This document shows, one piece after another, positions 34,601 through 48,205 of a stretch of DNA of 64,000 nucleotides. The number at the start of each line of letters is the position of its first letter. Positions within the stretch are counted from its first letter, which is position 1. Made by a program: the position numbers and the translations under genes. The notes beneath the pieces were generated by a model. That model made no database searches and was not told the DNA's origin. It worked only from the letters and a program-made list of their open reading frames with translations. Origin of the DNA: Pogonophryne albipinna (lineage: Eukaryota; Chordata; Actinopteri; Perciformes; Artedidraconidae); the NCBI GenBank assembly GCA_028583405.1, contig CM053259.1, positions 16,678,594 to 16,742,593 on the forward strand, in the 5' to 3' direction.

Positions 34601-37600
34601 CCGCATGAGCCACCATACAGAGGTCATGGTGATGCCAACATTTCCCTTGTATCTTTCTCTTATTTTGTGTGGGGAAATGCACTGTCTGTGTAGGTTGTAT
34701 ACACTCTGAACAGACTTGTACAGCACACAAGCATACTGCTTTGTTTTTGATACATGATTCATGCATGGGCAAACATTTTGAGCCACATGTGAATAGTCTG
34801 AACAGATATGGGCAAATGACAAAGTGTACGTCAAGGATTATGCTCTCTTCCACTGGCTATGAATTTTGCTGTTATACCCATTTGTCAACCGAAAAATTGG
34901 TTGACTCCCAAAAATACGAACTATAAAAGGGAGTCTGTTGTTAAAAGCTCTTCAATTATTTCTGCAAAAACATGATTAGTGGCTATTTTTAGTATGGAGC
35001 CATATAAAGTAAGATAAGAGGTCAGTGAGAGGAATCCAAAAAGCTGCATAAGGAATGGAAAAGAGGCATATCTCTTTACATAATTGTGCTTATGTTTTAT
35101 ATGGCCTAGGTTAACCACCCTAGATGCTAAGCTATCACTGCCTCCTTTTAAAGCGGAATGTACCAATAGTCTTAAAGTCAGTTTAAGAACCACTTTCATG
35201 AAAAGCTTTTTGGTCAAATGCACCTTGGGTGCAACATTTGAGTGGTTTTCCCCTACTATCCCATTCTACCGAGGCAGTGCTTGAGTGAAAACCAATATCT
35301 GCTACTTTGTTGAAGGGCTTCCTGTAGCATGAAATATGAGATGATGGATGCTTTTTTGAGGGTACTCTTTTAGAGTGCATGTCTTGTAAAGCACCCCCCT
35401 GCTTTCCTCTGTGTCATTAACATTTTAAAATATAGCTTTAGGTATTTATCCGGATTGGTTTTTACCTTTTTAACTAAACCATATAGTCAAATTAAGCCAG
35501 TGCTCTGGAATCAAATGAAATGTCAACATATCCTTCAATAGATGTATTATTAATGGTGGTATTTTTACTTTTAAGTACTTCCATCCTGCTTTTTCCTCAT
35601 TAGTCCTTTTCATGTGACATATACTGTGAAGTAAATGTTGCCTGTGATGGGTTCATCTTCTCTCCCGGGGTTTTTCATCTCAACCTGTGACCTTCAAGGC
35701 ATGTCTCCTTTTTAAGAGGGTGCACCCTAGTTAGTGAGATCAAGGAGGATATTTCCGACACTGAATCCAGCTCTGAGGGTGGCACACCACCATTAGAAAT
35801 TCTGCCAAAGCTCCATTGGAATATTTGAATGAGATCATTAGGCAATAGGCAGTTGATATGATTTCACTCAGGAGAGATGAGTGACCTCAGACTTTTCCCC
35901 CGACATTTCCCTTTTCAATATAGCTCCAGCAATTTGTCAATTACCGCAGTCATTAGTATTTCATTTACCATGACTGCTTATCTTGACCTTGAAACACACT
36001 TTTTCAATCCAAGATGCTAACTGACATGGTACTCTCCTCTCTGTCATTTACTGTTTCTTATTCACTCGTTTCTTAACGTGTTCCCTGTACTCTCCGCAAG
36101 AGCGTGTAACATAGCAAGCAAGTCTTGTTCTCAAACTGTGATCTAACTCCCATCTGCTCCTCCCAGCCACCCGTAGTTTCATTTTAATATAAGAAGAACT
36201 TGTAGAAGCCCTGCAAAGCTGTCACCTGTCATCCTGGTAGCTTCAAAGGTGACATAAATGTGAACCCCTCTGTGTTTTACACTGTACAGTGCAGTTTCGT
36301 TCAAGTTTGAGTCTATTTCATTCCAACTTTGATTGCTTACCCCCCACAGTCAGTCAGTGCGTCAGTGAGGTTGTTAAGAAATATAATGTTTTGATAATGC
36401 TTTCACTGGAGCCATCTGGCTCTATGAAGTGATGTGATCTCCTGTGGGATTTGACAACAGCAAATTGGACTTTTTAAAAACCTTTAAAACAACAGGTAAT
36501 TTGTTTATTATCAAGCTAACATGCTAATACACACTTAAAGAATACAATTTGACTGCTTTTTTAGAAAAATTAAGCATCGTAGTCACTCATTTTGACGGGC
36601 ATGGTTCACCATTTTCTGAAGCCGAACCTCTTATTTATTTTGGATACACACAACACTGAAGGCTTTTCTCACTTGAGAAGATGTTTTCGCCCTATTCTCT
36701 ACTGACTGACGGTGATAGACAGATGGTTCATCCAATCCCCTGCCAAGTATTGTTTTTGAAAGAGCCTGCCCTTTTCCAAATGGTTTCCAATGACAGCTCC
36801 TCAGATGGTTCTATGTAACCATCTGGTGCGTTATCATTGCACTGCAGGCAAAATAAATTACAGCCAAAGAGGGGCTCAATTGCATTTTCTTTTTTTAAAG
36901 CACTGTGCTTATTTTTTATGTGAGTAGGGTTTAACCACATTTGTTCAGACATAGACCTTGATTTATGACCATGTAATACAATTGTTAATAATAAATGTGG
37001 CACAGGTGCATGGGTGTGCATTTGGATGAGGTCATGGTTTAGGCCAGTAGTTAGCCATTAGTCAGATGGGAGGGTATGCCTTAGAGGGGATGTTTGGGGA
37101 CAAGTCTGTCCGCTGTAGCCCGGCTGAGGGGGTTATAACTTCATTACATTCAGACTCAGTGTAAATGAGCCTCATCTACAGAGCTGTTGCTGGAGGTACA
37201 ATGTTTAACTGAATATACTACTGTACCATACTACAGCTAGGAATATTGGAAAAAGATGAACACTCACATTGTTCCACGAAGATGTCTCTCTCCTTGACTT
37301 TTTATGGGGAGTGCATGTCTCTTTTAGAAGTGCTGGCTGTACAGCTTGTGACATTAGTCTTGCCGTCTGCATCAGCATCATTCACTTGCAGAGGGAAATC
37401 AGAGGGACGATTCCCCCTTCTGCATTTCTGGGCTGCAGTTCAAACGGGAGTCAGGCTGAGAGAGTCACCTGTCTTTTTTCTCTTTGTCCTTCTCCATCAG
37501 CCTCTCTCTTCATCCAGCGTGCACACATACACCCACCCCCTACCTGCAGTGGCTGCAGCTAGAGCTGGCGTAATGTCATTATGGCACTCACGCCCTGTTT

Positions 37601-38829
37601 GATGTGGCCTGCTAAACAAAAGCTGAATTTGGCTGCGAACGAACCGCAGTCCAGTCTTTCAGGCTCCCTGTAATATGGTGCTGGATCTGTTTCCCCCTCT
37701 GGCTGGGATTTGGAGATTTGCTACCCAGACAAGCGAGCGAGAGGAAGCCTTTGCGGAGTTCCCACTCAGGATGAGCTCGTTGTTGCCTTTTATGTGTTCT
37801 CTTTGCCCCGAGCACCGTTTTCTACTAAGATGCTATCGCTGTGCATTTCACACAGATGCATTATCTGTGAGTGCTTGTGCTGCTTGATTTGTCATAGCTG
37901 AACTTTCAAAGTCAGATTCGGGCGACTGTGTTTTTTCAATGAGGAATAAGTGATTACATTTCTTTCGATATGGAGTTGGTACAGACTATGTTCAATCCAT
38001 ACATAGCAGTGCTGACTGCTTGCCTTTTAAGTAAGTTGTATCAATGTTGACGAGAATACTTTTTATGTTTTCGGGCCAACCCGAGGCAGTAGAAAAAAAA
38101 AAAGAGGGAATGGAGACACACACTGAAAGGCATCAAATGTTTCCATATGGCTGCCGCAGTGTAAGATTTCCACTACCAGATAATCTTGGCCAAAACATCT
38201 CATCGTACCAATACCATACATATATTAAATAGTAATGAGTTTAGTCTAATTCATTTAACTTTGTTTTTTTTGCATTTGTTTTTTCACCAATATACTAACG
38301 GATCATTTTATCCTTTCCCAAGTCGGTGTAAACTGCCAAAAAAGATCAGTTATCACTTATTTTCATGCATAGAGGGAACTGTATAAAAGCCTACTTTTGG
38401 ATGATTATAAAATTAATTAAAGTCTTTTTATTTGAACATTTGCTTTGATTAAAGACAACGTATGCATAAGTAATTTGAATTAGAAATTATGAAGCTGCTT
38501 AGTGCTTGTGTTAGGAAGTTAAGCTGGTCATTATACCCTCTCTAATCAAGACTTCAAACAACCGTGAAACTACAAACGAAAAACTACACTTTACAATATT
38601 ACAGTTTGACACATCATGCAAATGTTTTAATGTACCTTTGCCCAATACTTGTTTTTCCTGAATGGAGCTTGAGTGCATCATCATGTGACTCAGTTTCACC
38701 AAGCAGGACTGTGCTGCCAACAGCTAAAGTTAACTGACTCTGCTACAGCTGGTTTCAACTGCTCAGCGATAATTATGCAACCGATTTCTCATAGTCACAG
38801 TGCTCCTCAAGCTAGGACACACAATATTT
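28525..38829. other. Long repeat-poor part of intron 1
   Basis: About 10.3 kb with little beyond a (GT)n tract (31632-31668) and a short dispersed motif near 36758-36830. No convincing exon. The longest open frame (30233-30757 +) has no ATG-led protein-like motif. Such a repeat-poor block in a repeat-rich intron could contain conserved non-coding elements, but conservation cannot be seen from one sequence. Confidence 0.4.
31632..31668. repeat. (GT)n microsatellite
   Basis: About 18 uninterrupted gt units. Confidence 0.95.
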
Positions 38830-38950
38830 TTCATTTCATTTCAAACCTTTATTTAACGAGATTGGTCCCATTGAGATCATAGATCTCTTTTTCAAGGGAG
38901 ACCTGCAGCAGTGTTGCAATATGTCACACAGCATAACAATTTTTCACACA
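38830..38950 (-). mobile_element. Non-LTR retrotransposon 3' end, minus orientation
   Basis: Read on the - strand, this contains gatctatgatctcaatggga and ctcgttaaataaagg, matching the tail at 26930-26985. Also includes a short tandem duplication of cacacagcataacaattttt (about 38925-38965). Confidence 0.65.
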
Positions 38951-39184
38951 GCATAACAATTTTTCATCTCAGAATACTCAGTTTGCATATTTTTTCAAAA
39001 AAGCTTTTGCCGCACTGTCCCTAAACCCAAAACAAAACTCATTCCCGGGCTGAGAAGCATTTAGGATGCCTCGGCCTGAGTAATGAGGAACGGCACATAC
39101 AGCTGCAGTATTCTACATTTAGCCGAGAGCTACATCCTTGGTGCTGAAGCCCTAAAGTGTGGGAGCTTCGCCATGTCTTGGGTG

Positions 39185-40304
39185 TAGTGTTAATTTCGTC
39201 AGCTATTTTTTAATTTAGTTTTAGTCTTAGTCCTGTGTTAAATTTCCTTTTTAGTTTTAGTCATATTTAGTCACCTTCATCCTGTTTTTATTTAGTCAAG
39301 TTTTAGTCGACTAAAAGTCTGAGCATTCTAGTCTTATTTTAGTCAAAGAAAACTAATTATTTTAGTCTACTTTTTGTCAATGAAAACTGTTGAGTCTTTT
39401 TTAGTCATCAGATTATATAGAACATTTCAGTCAAACTAGTCTAGCCAAAACCAATAATTTGTCATTTTAGTATATATAAATAAACAAGATTATATCTTGT
39501 CCTTATTTGATGAAAACCACAGGTTGAATGATTAAGAAGCTTTGCAGAGAGTATCTGGTCAGGTTTGTGGTGTTTTTACCCGTGTTATGGCCACATTGCT
39601 TCCCTTCTGATAAAACAATGCATTCGCTTTTTTTCTCCGCCTCATTGTAGCGAAAATGGGCCCAAATATCACATTGTTTCTTTCTCCCAAGCAGTGGTGG
39701 CTTTAGACTTTTTCGTTGTCAGTAATTTTGACGGACAGGATCGTAACATTTCCGTCCTAATCCATTATTACCCGTCGAGTGCACAATTTATCACTCACTC
39801 GCGCTGACGGGGGTATTCGGTTACCGCGATTGCGACCACTGCTCCCAAGCCCTGTTGTTGCCATTTTATTTTCTGTTAAATAAGGTTAGTTAGACCATGA
39901 GTTAGACCCGAGTCTTCCTGACAGATCATATTGTGCCGCTGCCCGGTGTAATTCAAATCTACCGCCGCGCGCAGCACAGATACACAGCTGCTGCCCTGCC
40001 GCAGCACCGGAAATGGAACTGCTGGGAGAAAAACTGACTATCAGAGATGTAACGTTATCTTTGATAATATTTCGTCTCCTCATTTTTCGTCAACGAAAGT
40101 AAAGAGAGATTTTGGCATAGTTTTTATTTAGTAAACTACATTTTCGTCTCGTCACTTTTCGTCAACGATATTGCATGATGATTTCGTTACAGTTATTGTT
40201 TACTGCCGTCGGTGCCGTCTCGTCATCGTCTCGTTTTCGTCATGGAAAAAAAGGTCGTTGACGAACATATTTCGTCATAGTTTTAGTCAACGAAATTAAC
40301 ACTA
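39185..40304. mobile_element. hAT-type element with perfect 8-bp target duplication
   Basis: Left end tagtgttaatttcgtcagct; right end tagtcaacgaaattaacacta, its near inverse. The direct repeat CTTGGGTG (39177-39184, 40305-40312) is exact. The interior is rich in ttttagtc and tcgtca motifs, with no transposase. Another MITE is inserted within it. Confidence 0.92.
39692..39841. mobile_element. 150-bp hAT-type MITE nested inside another
   Basis: Ends cagtggtggc and gcgaccactg are imperfect inverses. The direct repeat CTCCCAAG (39684-39691, 39842-39849) is exact. It lies within the element at 39185-40304 and so inserted later. Confidence 0.88.
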
Positions 40305-40312
40305 CTTGGGTG

Positions 40313-41520
40313 ACATTTAATTGGAGAAATAACGAAAGGCTCATTGTCTGTCCTCGACTAGAAATTACAGCAGCCATTGTGCCCCCTGCTAAACAAATCA
40401 ATGTTCTCTTCAGTGCCGTTATGAATGCAGAGTCACAGTTATGACGGATTAGCTTTTCCAGTGTATTACAAAGTTGGGAAGCCTCCCATGGTGATATCTG
40501 TATTCAACATGGCTGCTCATTCGACGGCGTGGATCATTAAGGGCTGCTACATCAAACACGTTCTCTTAGGGTTGCATACTCTGAGCTCAGATGCCTGTGT
40601 TGTCTATGCTCCTCTCCTTTGTCTTCTACAAAGGACAACCGATATGTTAATAGATATTCAAGGCAGTCTTGTATTTGATCTGTTTTGTGTATATTCGTAT
40701 AAATTGGCAATTAATATGACTTCAAAGTAATACGTGATTTGTTTTTAAAGCCTACAATGCCTAACAGTACCTTCAACTGTTTATCAGTCTATCGAACGGA
40801 CTGATTAAACCACCTTTAATTGCTGAAATGGTTGTTTACACAGAGTCACTCAACCAAATCACTGAAGATCTTTTGTAAGCTTGAGCAATGTACTCTGTCA
40901 CACTAGTTTACTCAGGTTAAATCACATTTAAGTAGAAGTTATTGTGGTCTCAGTGTGAATGGTATGGTCTCAAAACCTCCACTGTTTCTCTAAACATAAT
41001 TCAATAGCGCATACATAAATGCAAACATACTGTCAATGTTTATTAAAGTAATATAGAATGCACATTTAGTGTCTATATAAGAACTTTACATTTACAGCTA
41101 GGTTGCTTTCAATGTGCTACAGATAACTAAGCAACTTACCTGCCTTGGAAATCTTAAAGAGTGCTTTGGTTTGCTAGCTCGGTTAGGGAGCCAAGTTAAA
41201 ACACAAAATGAGCCAATTATTGTAGGGAAATGAGGGACTAAAAAGTGTTGCTAGATAGTTAATATTTGTCTACAGTTACCTTTTTGTTTGTCTCTGGCGG
41301 CTGTCTGGCAATCACTGTTAATCATCGAGATAATGGAGGAGTTGCTATTATTGCTTCAACATTTTTCAAGCTGAGGAGCCCTAGCTGAAAGAAAGACGGA
41401 GTAGGGACCCTAACAAGGAAATTAAACAAGGCCTGGCTGCCATACAATGAAGTGCGGCCTTAAGTGCCATGAATAATCATACCCTTTCAATATGCATAAA
41501 CACTAAACCATTAAAAGAAT
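40313..41520. other. Intronic, nothing recognised
   Basis: No element end or exon-like frame with a motif. The frame 40425-40730 has no recognisable domain. Confidence 0.4.
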
Positions 41521-41569
41521 AATATGCAGTGAACTAGTTCATTGATAAAGACCCGGTTCTGGCTTTAGC

Positions 41570-42116
41570 ACAGTTTTTTACAACGAGCGGATACAGATTT
41601 GCTGCCAATCTGACGTCAAATCGGCAGCGGACCCACAGAAAATTGCTATCAGAAACAATACCTGACGTGTTTTGGATGTAATCTCGTCTTTGTTTACATT
41701 AGCAAGCCTCGCTAACACTCAGAGCTAACCTGTGCTGTAGAGCAATAATAAAAAAAGAACTCTCCTTGTCATAAACCTGCAAGAGAAAAATTCTTTGAGC
41801 TCCATACTGTTTCAGAAATAATCTTTGATGTGGTTTAGAACAGGATGGCGTTTTATCACAGCATAATTTAACTTTATCTCCGGTAGAATTCTGATCAGGC
41901 ATTAGCTCCGCCTCCTCTTTTTTTTTTTTTTTAAGCTAAGGACCCAAAATCCGCATTTCTCTAACAGGGCTGCAAAAGAGGGGTATGAGCAGTATGAGGC
42001 ATGGCTACAATGGGTGAACTGTTTGGTATTTTAAGCAAAAAACTGCACAGACATGTTTTGTATAGGTATGGCCCTACAATATATTTTTCCAATATAGCAT
42101 AATAGGTCCACTTTAA
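41570..42116 (-). mobile_element. Fish MITE ending in AGTGGACCTATTATG
   Basis: Read on the - strand it begins tttaaagtggacctattatg, then ctatattggaaaaatatatt, and later holds gcggagctaatgcctgatca after a poly-A run. This arrangement is common in fish genomes. Its other end is unclear, so the left boundary is approximate. Confidence 0.5.
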
Positions 42117-45100
42117 ACAGAGCATCGTGGTGTGTAGGTTAAGTGTGTTTTGTTTTATTACAAAAAGGCCCTTTTATCTTTGCTAGAAATATGTTGGCAA
42201 AGTAAAAAAAGATGAAGTGTCTTTACCTGAAAGCCAAAACTTAGGTAAGCAGCTTTTTGCTGGTGTTAACACCATCACTTCATTTGCATGCAAGCTAGCT
42301 AGTGGGTTGGACAGCTACAGCAGGAAATACAGACTTCATGTGTCACTGCTCTCTGTGCACTGAAGAGGCTGTGAGATTTGGGAGTTTACATCCCCAGAAA
42401 GACTCCCCTGTGGAAAAATGAAACATTGTTTTGTCACCACTGTAGGAAAAGAGAGCAGGAGAGAAGCAATCCCTCTGTTCTCTTCCATTATCTCACAGCC
42501 ATAGAATATGAAACAGCAGAGGCAGCTATGTGCTGTGAAATAATGATGAAGGGACCACAGTGGTACAGGAGACAGTGTATAATTACTCAGCCCTGGCAGT
42601 ACATTTCGACCCCTCAGGATTTCGGAACCACTATGGCAAGCCCATTCATGCAGATATGGCAGCTTTGGGGCAGCAATAACTTGTGTTATGATGTAGGCGC
42701 ACTGTATTAATGATTGTCGAGTTTGCAGAGAGGGGTGGTGTAAAGTGCTCAGAATGGTTTTGACTGGAATGTTAATAAGCGCCTTGCACCGGTGTGTAAG
42801 CCAATGAGGTGTACGTGTCTTACCAGCTTTCTCGCCTGTCTCTGAGTGACTGTACAGCTCATAGCAAAACAATAATGCATAAAGGCAGAGCAATAACAAC
42901 TTTTTGTGATGTAGACCTTATTGTCCACAGCTGTGTTTTTAACATCCAGTTTAATGGTCTAACCCTCAGTTTACCCTTACTGCAGGATTTTCAGCCTAGA
43001 GCCTCACAGTGGGGGGGATTTAAGTTTGTGTGTAGCCCTAAAAGGTGCTGGACGCTGTAAGCACTACAGCCTTGCCGTTTTGTTGCTTTACATCCATGAT
43101 AAGACTATTTTAAGGGTGTGTACAAGTACATAATTGTTCTACATGTATGTTAATTGACTCCCTCATTACACCATGTCAATATTTACTCTAGAAACCTCAG
43201 GGTGCTGTTATTTTATCCAAACATGAAGCATTCAGAGTTCTTATGAGAATGCCTTTTAATAGAGATCTCAACATGCAATGATTAGCCCAGTCATTATTGC
43301 TGCTGTTTGTCCTTAGTGTTTGTGGTATCCAATTGATTAGCCGCCCGTTATGACAGCAAAGCTCTCCGTGTGCCAGTAATGACTCCCTATCTCTGGAATT
43401 CACTGCGGCCTGCTGTTCCTGCCTGGCTCCCCCAATGCGTTCCCTATTTTTGGTCGATGGTTACAGTGGGTTTTGATAAAAGAGAAGCCTCTGCCCCAGT
43501 GGACTCCTTGGCTGAATGTGGAATTGGCGTGCCTTTCATCCACTCCCTTTGATTCACATACTGCAGTTTAAAATTCAGTGACTATGTGCTGTTGGGAAAC
43601 GTCACATTTCTTAACCCCCTTCTTGCCTACTAAATGATTTACTCCTGTTCTGTAGATGTTAAACACAATTTTAAATCCTGGACTGTGTGAAGCTTCACCT
43701 TTTGCCCCCTCTAAAGAGTTTAGACATGAGACGGTATGAACATTTCAAACAAGAAGCAGGAAGTACAACAGTTTCTGCAGGAGGTGAACTCTGATAGTTT
43801 GCCTTTCTCTGTCAATAGCACACAAATGTGTTGCGCCAATCCGCTAACTTCATAGTCACCTTTTAACACGCTATAAAGCGCTATAAAGATAAAAGAGATG
43901 ATGATTAATCTCTTTAGGTTCATCACTTCGACCGCCCCCTTGCACAATGTCGTATAACTTTCACATTTAATGCACTGTTATAAAACAATTATTATTGCCC
44001 CCTTTAGGAGTCGAAGCTTGCCTGACATTTAAAGTTCAGTGACAAAAATCATATTTGATTTTATTTCTCTCTTATGTCTTTAGGTCGTCTGGGTTTGTGG
44101 TGTTTGATAAGCTAAGCATGCAGATGAGCATATTTGATGATGTTGGTTTCTGCTAACGGTAATTTAGCATTTAGTGGGATCTGGATACCGCTTTTGCCTG
44201 CAGCAATTTTTAATTGTATCAATTTTTCATTATACGTTTACCCATAAATTAGTTCAACAGTGAAAATCATCACCTCTACTTTTAAAGGGCCAAGGCGAAT
44301 GTAAACAAGTATACATGAAAGGGTCTCCCTGTTTTCACCTGCCTGTGTGGAACCCCTTTTCACAGGTTTACCATGGAGCTGCTTCCATTTGCTCTCTCAG
44401 TGGTAGGCATTCGATAGTGGCTTAGTAAAGTGCTGTGGACTTTCAGGCTGTTTTTAGATGGAATTATTATAGGTTTTTGGAATTTACAGTGTGAACCCCT
44501 CGGGTGTGTTTTTCTCTACATTTCCATTGCATGGGGTAACAGCTATATAACATTGATCCATGTTGTAGCCACCCACGGTTTCCATATTGCAGTTAGTGGC
44601 ACTCATCTCTGAGCACACTCCTAATCTCCAGCGCTAAGAACCACACTTCTAATTTTCCATCTGCCGTCCATGTAGTGTGCAGAGACCGTCACAGAAACAT
44701 CTGTTACAATTAAAGTCCGCTCATTTATTGTCAGCCCAATATATTCATCACACCGGATTTTCAGAGGCCAGAGTTTGAGACCCTGACAAATGGGGACAGG
44801 CTTCAAATGAAATATTCATCAATTGGTAAACTGCTGACATTATTTGTTCGGTTGTTACTGTAATGTGTGCTTGTGTACATGCTTAAAGCTAGATGAAACT
44901 ATACTATTAGTTGTTGTGGTATATGATATTTCAGTTGCAAGTAGAACAGTCAACAGCAACCTACTTCTGAATCTTGCCTTTTACTGAGGTGAACACAAAG
45001 ATGACCCAAATACGTTTAGTAAATTAGCATGAGAATGTATTTCTGGAAGTACGTTTATCATAAATTTTTGACCATCCTTTGTGGGATTCATGTGAGAAAG

Positions 45101-46983
45101 CTTTCCTTATGTAACTACGGCTTTGTACAAATTTCATGTCCTGTCGAGGTTCATTTAGGGACATTCTCGTGAGCTGGGAAGCTAAGCCTTTTGGGGAATG
45201 CTCAGTATTACAGCCCACACCAAGAGAGGCTTAATCCTTTTAAAAGACGATCAGTTTGTTTTGAACACCGACTGACATTCAGCTGCGTTTCTTCAATCAC
45301 GCATTGACATTTCAAAAGTATGATGGGAGCTAATTAAAGACAGATCAAGGTAACATCAGTCAAACCTTCTCTTTAAGCCAAGTTGTAGTTTACATTTTGC
45401 ACACTATGTACTTAATACGGCATAAGGGTGTTAGGAAGGCTGCCTCATCTTGTTATACTCATACCCCCATCTCGCCTGAGCATGCATTCTGCACAGTAAT
45501 TGCTGTGGTGTTGAACCGATACTTGTTGTGGTTCAGATTCTCATCAATCTTCTGTAATTACTAATCAATACTAACCTAGCTCCAGTTGGTTAATTGTATG
45601 CCACATGGCCACCTCTGTATAGTGTTATTGAACACACACAGCACAGTGGCCTAATGGTTTTGTCATTTATGAATTCCCTGCACGTCTGCCTATAGTTTTT
45701 GCAAATGCTGATTATCTCTTGACCCTTGCCTTTAATGCTTGCCCCCCCCAATCTCAGTTTAGTCCCTTTTTGTTATTACAGCATCTATTTCAGAGCTTAA
45801 CGGTCTCCCTCCATGCTCTTTAACATATTGTGAGAAATAATTATTTGCACTCGGAATAATGAATGAAACACACCTTTGTGAAAAGTAAGTACCTGCCATG
45901 TTTAATTCTTGTACGGCTGGAAAGGACATGGCAAATTCTCAGGAGCGAGTTTGTGGTGTACTATTTTATGTTTTACCCACCTCCATTTACATATAAATTC
46001 AGACACACTTACTTCTTTCCTTTCTAAATTCACGTCCCCCACTGCATTACTAACACAATAAATATACATTCGATCAATCCTACATTTAGCTGCTGTGTAT
46101 TACTCTTTGTGTTTTTATTCTGACGTAAATCATACATTAGTTATGACTGCAATATGAAGAGGCAGTGTGGAGTGTTTCCTCAGGCAAGGTTGCACAGTTA
46201 ACCAAGGTTATTTCACAAATATATACTCAGGTGTAAATCCCATGTAGGAAGTGGGAGTGTTCCTGTTTTAAGAGCATCTCAGTTGTCCTCCTTGGACTCA
46301 GTTACCAGGCACATTGTTCTTCATCACCCTATCATGGCAAGCAGTTAGATCACACTGAGCGACTCCTTTATTTAGATCAGTAATCTGCTTGTAGTTGTTT
46401 ATTTCAAAATGTAGGAAGCTGTTGGAGTGTGAAACGATTCGGTGTACCTAATAGACCTCCCCTGCCCTTTGCCCTTAGCTGGGTGCAGCAAGGCTCCACC
46501 TAATGCAAGAAGATTAAACTGACTCCCCATTTTCTCTTTCTTCCAAGTTTTGTACACATCGTTTTAAAGTTTTGTCATTTGCTGCTGAGCAACCACTATA
46601 GTGCAGTTTCCAGTAGAGCTTGTCTAGCCAGTATCTTAGCGTTTTCCTTTTAATTGGAACAGTATGGCTTTGCTCTGTAGACCTACAACTATGGGTGTAC
46701 TTAAATTGATACAGCATAAATAATCTGAATTATCGCTGCTATTGGTATAAGATGACCCAAAGTAGGATTTTCATTAACATAATGTAATTGATCATGCATT
46801 AAATTAAATGGCAAAGATAATGCAAAATATGTTTTTTTTTGTATTTTGAAGACCAGTTTATGAAAACATCTTTTTAAAAAGCTCCACCTACATTTCATGT
46901 GATGATCACTCCTGACCTATCATTAGTAAGCAGCAACAATTCATTTGTTTAATGGTACAAAACAAAGAAAAGCAAGCACATAT
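42117..46983. other. Repeat-poor part of intron 1
   Basis: Nearly 4.9 kb without recognised repeats or exons. The 187-codon frame at 42336-42899 (-) has no domain-like pattern and its overlap with a + strand frame suggests chance. Confidence 0.4.
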
Positions 46984-48205
46984 CAGGGGTAGACATTAAG
47001 GGTAAAATGCCACTGGCCCTCCGGGCCGGTGGAATTGTATTATCACTGGCCCCACCATTGTAACCAATGGCCCGGAGCATTCGTCCAAAAAAAAAAAAAT
47101 CGACTAATAATGAAGAAAATTAACACATTTGTTGCAATAGTAATTTATGCACTAACTACATTACTACTTGTACTACAACATTTGAATAATTAGTTCTTCC
47201 TCATTTTCCTCAATTGTTCATATTTGGTTTATTAAAATAATGATATTGTGGTCATTGTTAAAAAATGTCTGCTATTATTATGAGTATTATTATTTGTATA
47301 ATGCGCTTTCTGTCATTAGGAGTTAGAAATGTAATGGCTTTGTAATAGATTTGATTAGAACCTTCATTATCCTAAACTGCTGGGACATTTCGCCAATACC
47401 TTTATATTTTCTACTCTGCACTTACTTGTCAGCATAGGTCGGCATTGATGTACAGAGCCGACAGAAGACCTTGTTTATATTGCCATCATATTGAGAGGTG
47501 CAGCCAGTGACGCGTCCTAAAACCAGGAAGTAAGCTGCTGGTTCCCTCGACAAGGGTTTTGAAAAATAGCTGGAAATAAGGTCTGTGGAAAACAAACCTG
47601 TTTGATAAATGCACGTTTTGTTCAGCCGGATAATCTCCACATGTCTACCCTACTTTTAAAATGTTCGAATCATAAATCTAATCGATAGATTATATAGGGT
47701 TTTAGGACGCGTCACTGCACCACTAGAAGCCAACTCCATCGATCAAGCTGGCTGAAACTTTCTCTCCCCCTTCTTCTCATGCTCCCTGTCACTCTCCTTT
47801 AACTTCTCCGGTGACTTTCTTTTATTTGAAGATTGTTTTTTGCCCGACGCTTAGCCGGTTACCGCTGGTATTAAAAACATTTTGGCGAATGGTTAGGTGG
47901 CGTAATAGTCTGTAGTGAAGGAGCGCGCTCCCGCTCACGGGAGCCTGCTCGCGCTGTGCTCCGTAGCAAACAGCTGTTTGCTTTTCCCCCAACAACGACA
48001 ACCGACTCACGGAACGCTATGTTGTAGCGTTGATAAACGAAACAATTTAACTAAATTGCTAGTCAAAATACCAATACCACAGGACAATTTTTTTAAAGCA
48101 ATATTTTTAGTGGCCCGAGCGGGCAAGTGGAAAGTACGTTATGCTGGCCCGGGGTGTCTAAATAGTGCTTCCGGGCCAGCGGGCCATTTATAATGTCGAG
48201 CCTTG
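46984..48205. mobile_element. hAT-like element hosting a MITE
   Basis: Left end caggggtagacattaagggt, right end tataatgtcgagccttg, imperfect inverses. Subterminal GC-rich blocks also match (ctggccctccgggccggtgg / ctggcccgg, cttccgggccagcgggcc). Flanks acatatca and gcatatca may be a 7-of-8 target duplication but the exact boundary is ambiguous. Confidence 0.65.
47505..47717. mobile_element. Second, shorter copy of the MITE found at 3385-3798
   Basis: Shares cagtgacgcgtcctaaaacc and its inverse at the other end, plus inner blocks gaaataaggtctgtgg, cacgttttgttcagccggat and ccacatgtctaccctacttt. About 200 bp of the right half of the longer copy are missing. It is nested in the hAT-like element 46984-48205. 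Confidence 0.85.

Noticed and set aside
42336..42899. 187-codon frame on the - strand
   Set aside because: No domain-like pattern, no splice-consistent context, overlaps another chance frame on the + strand.
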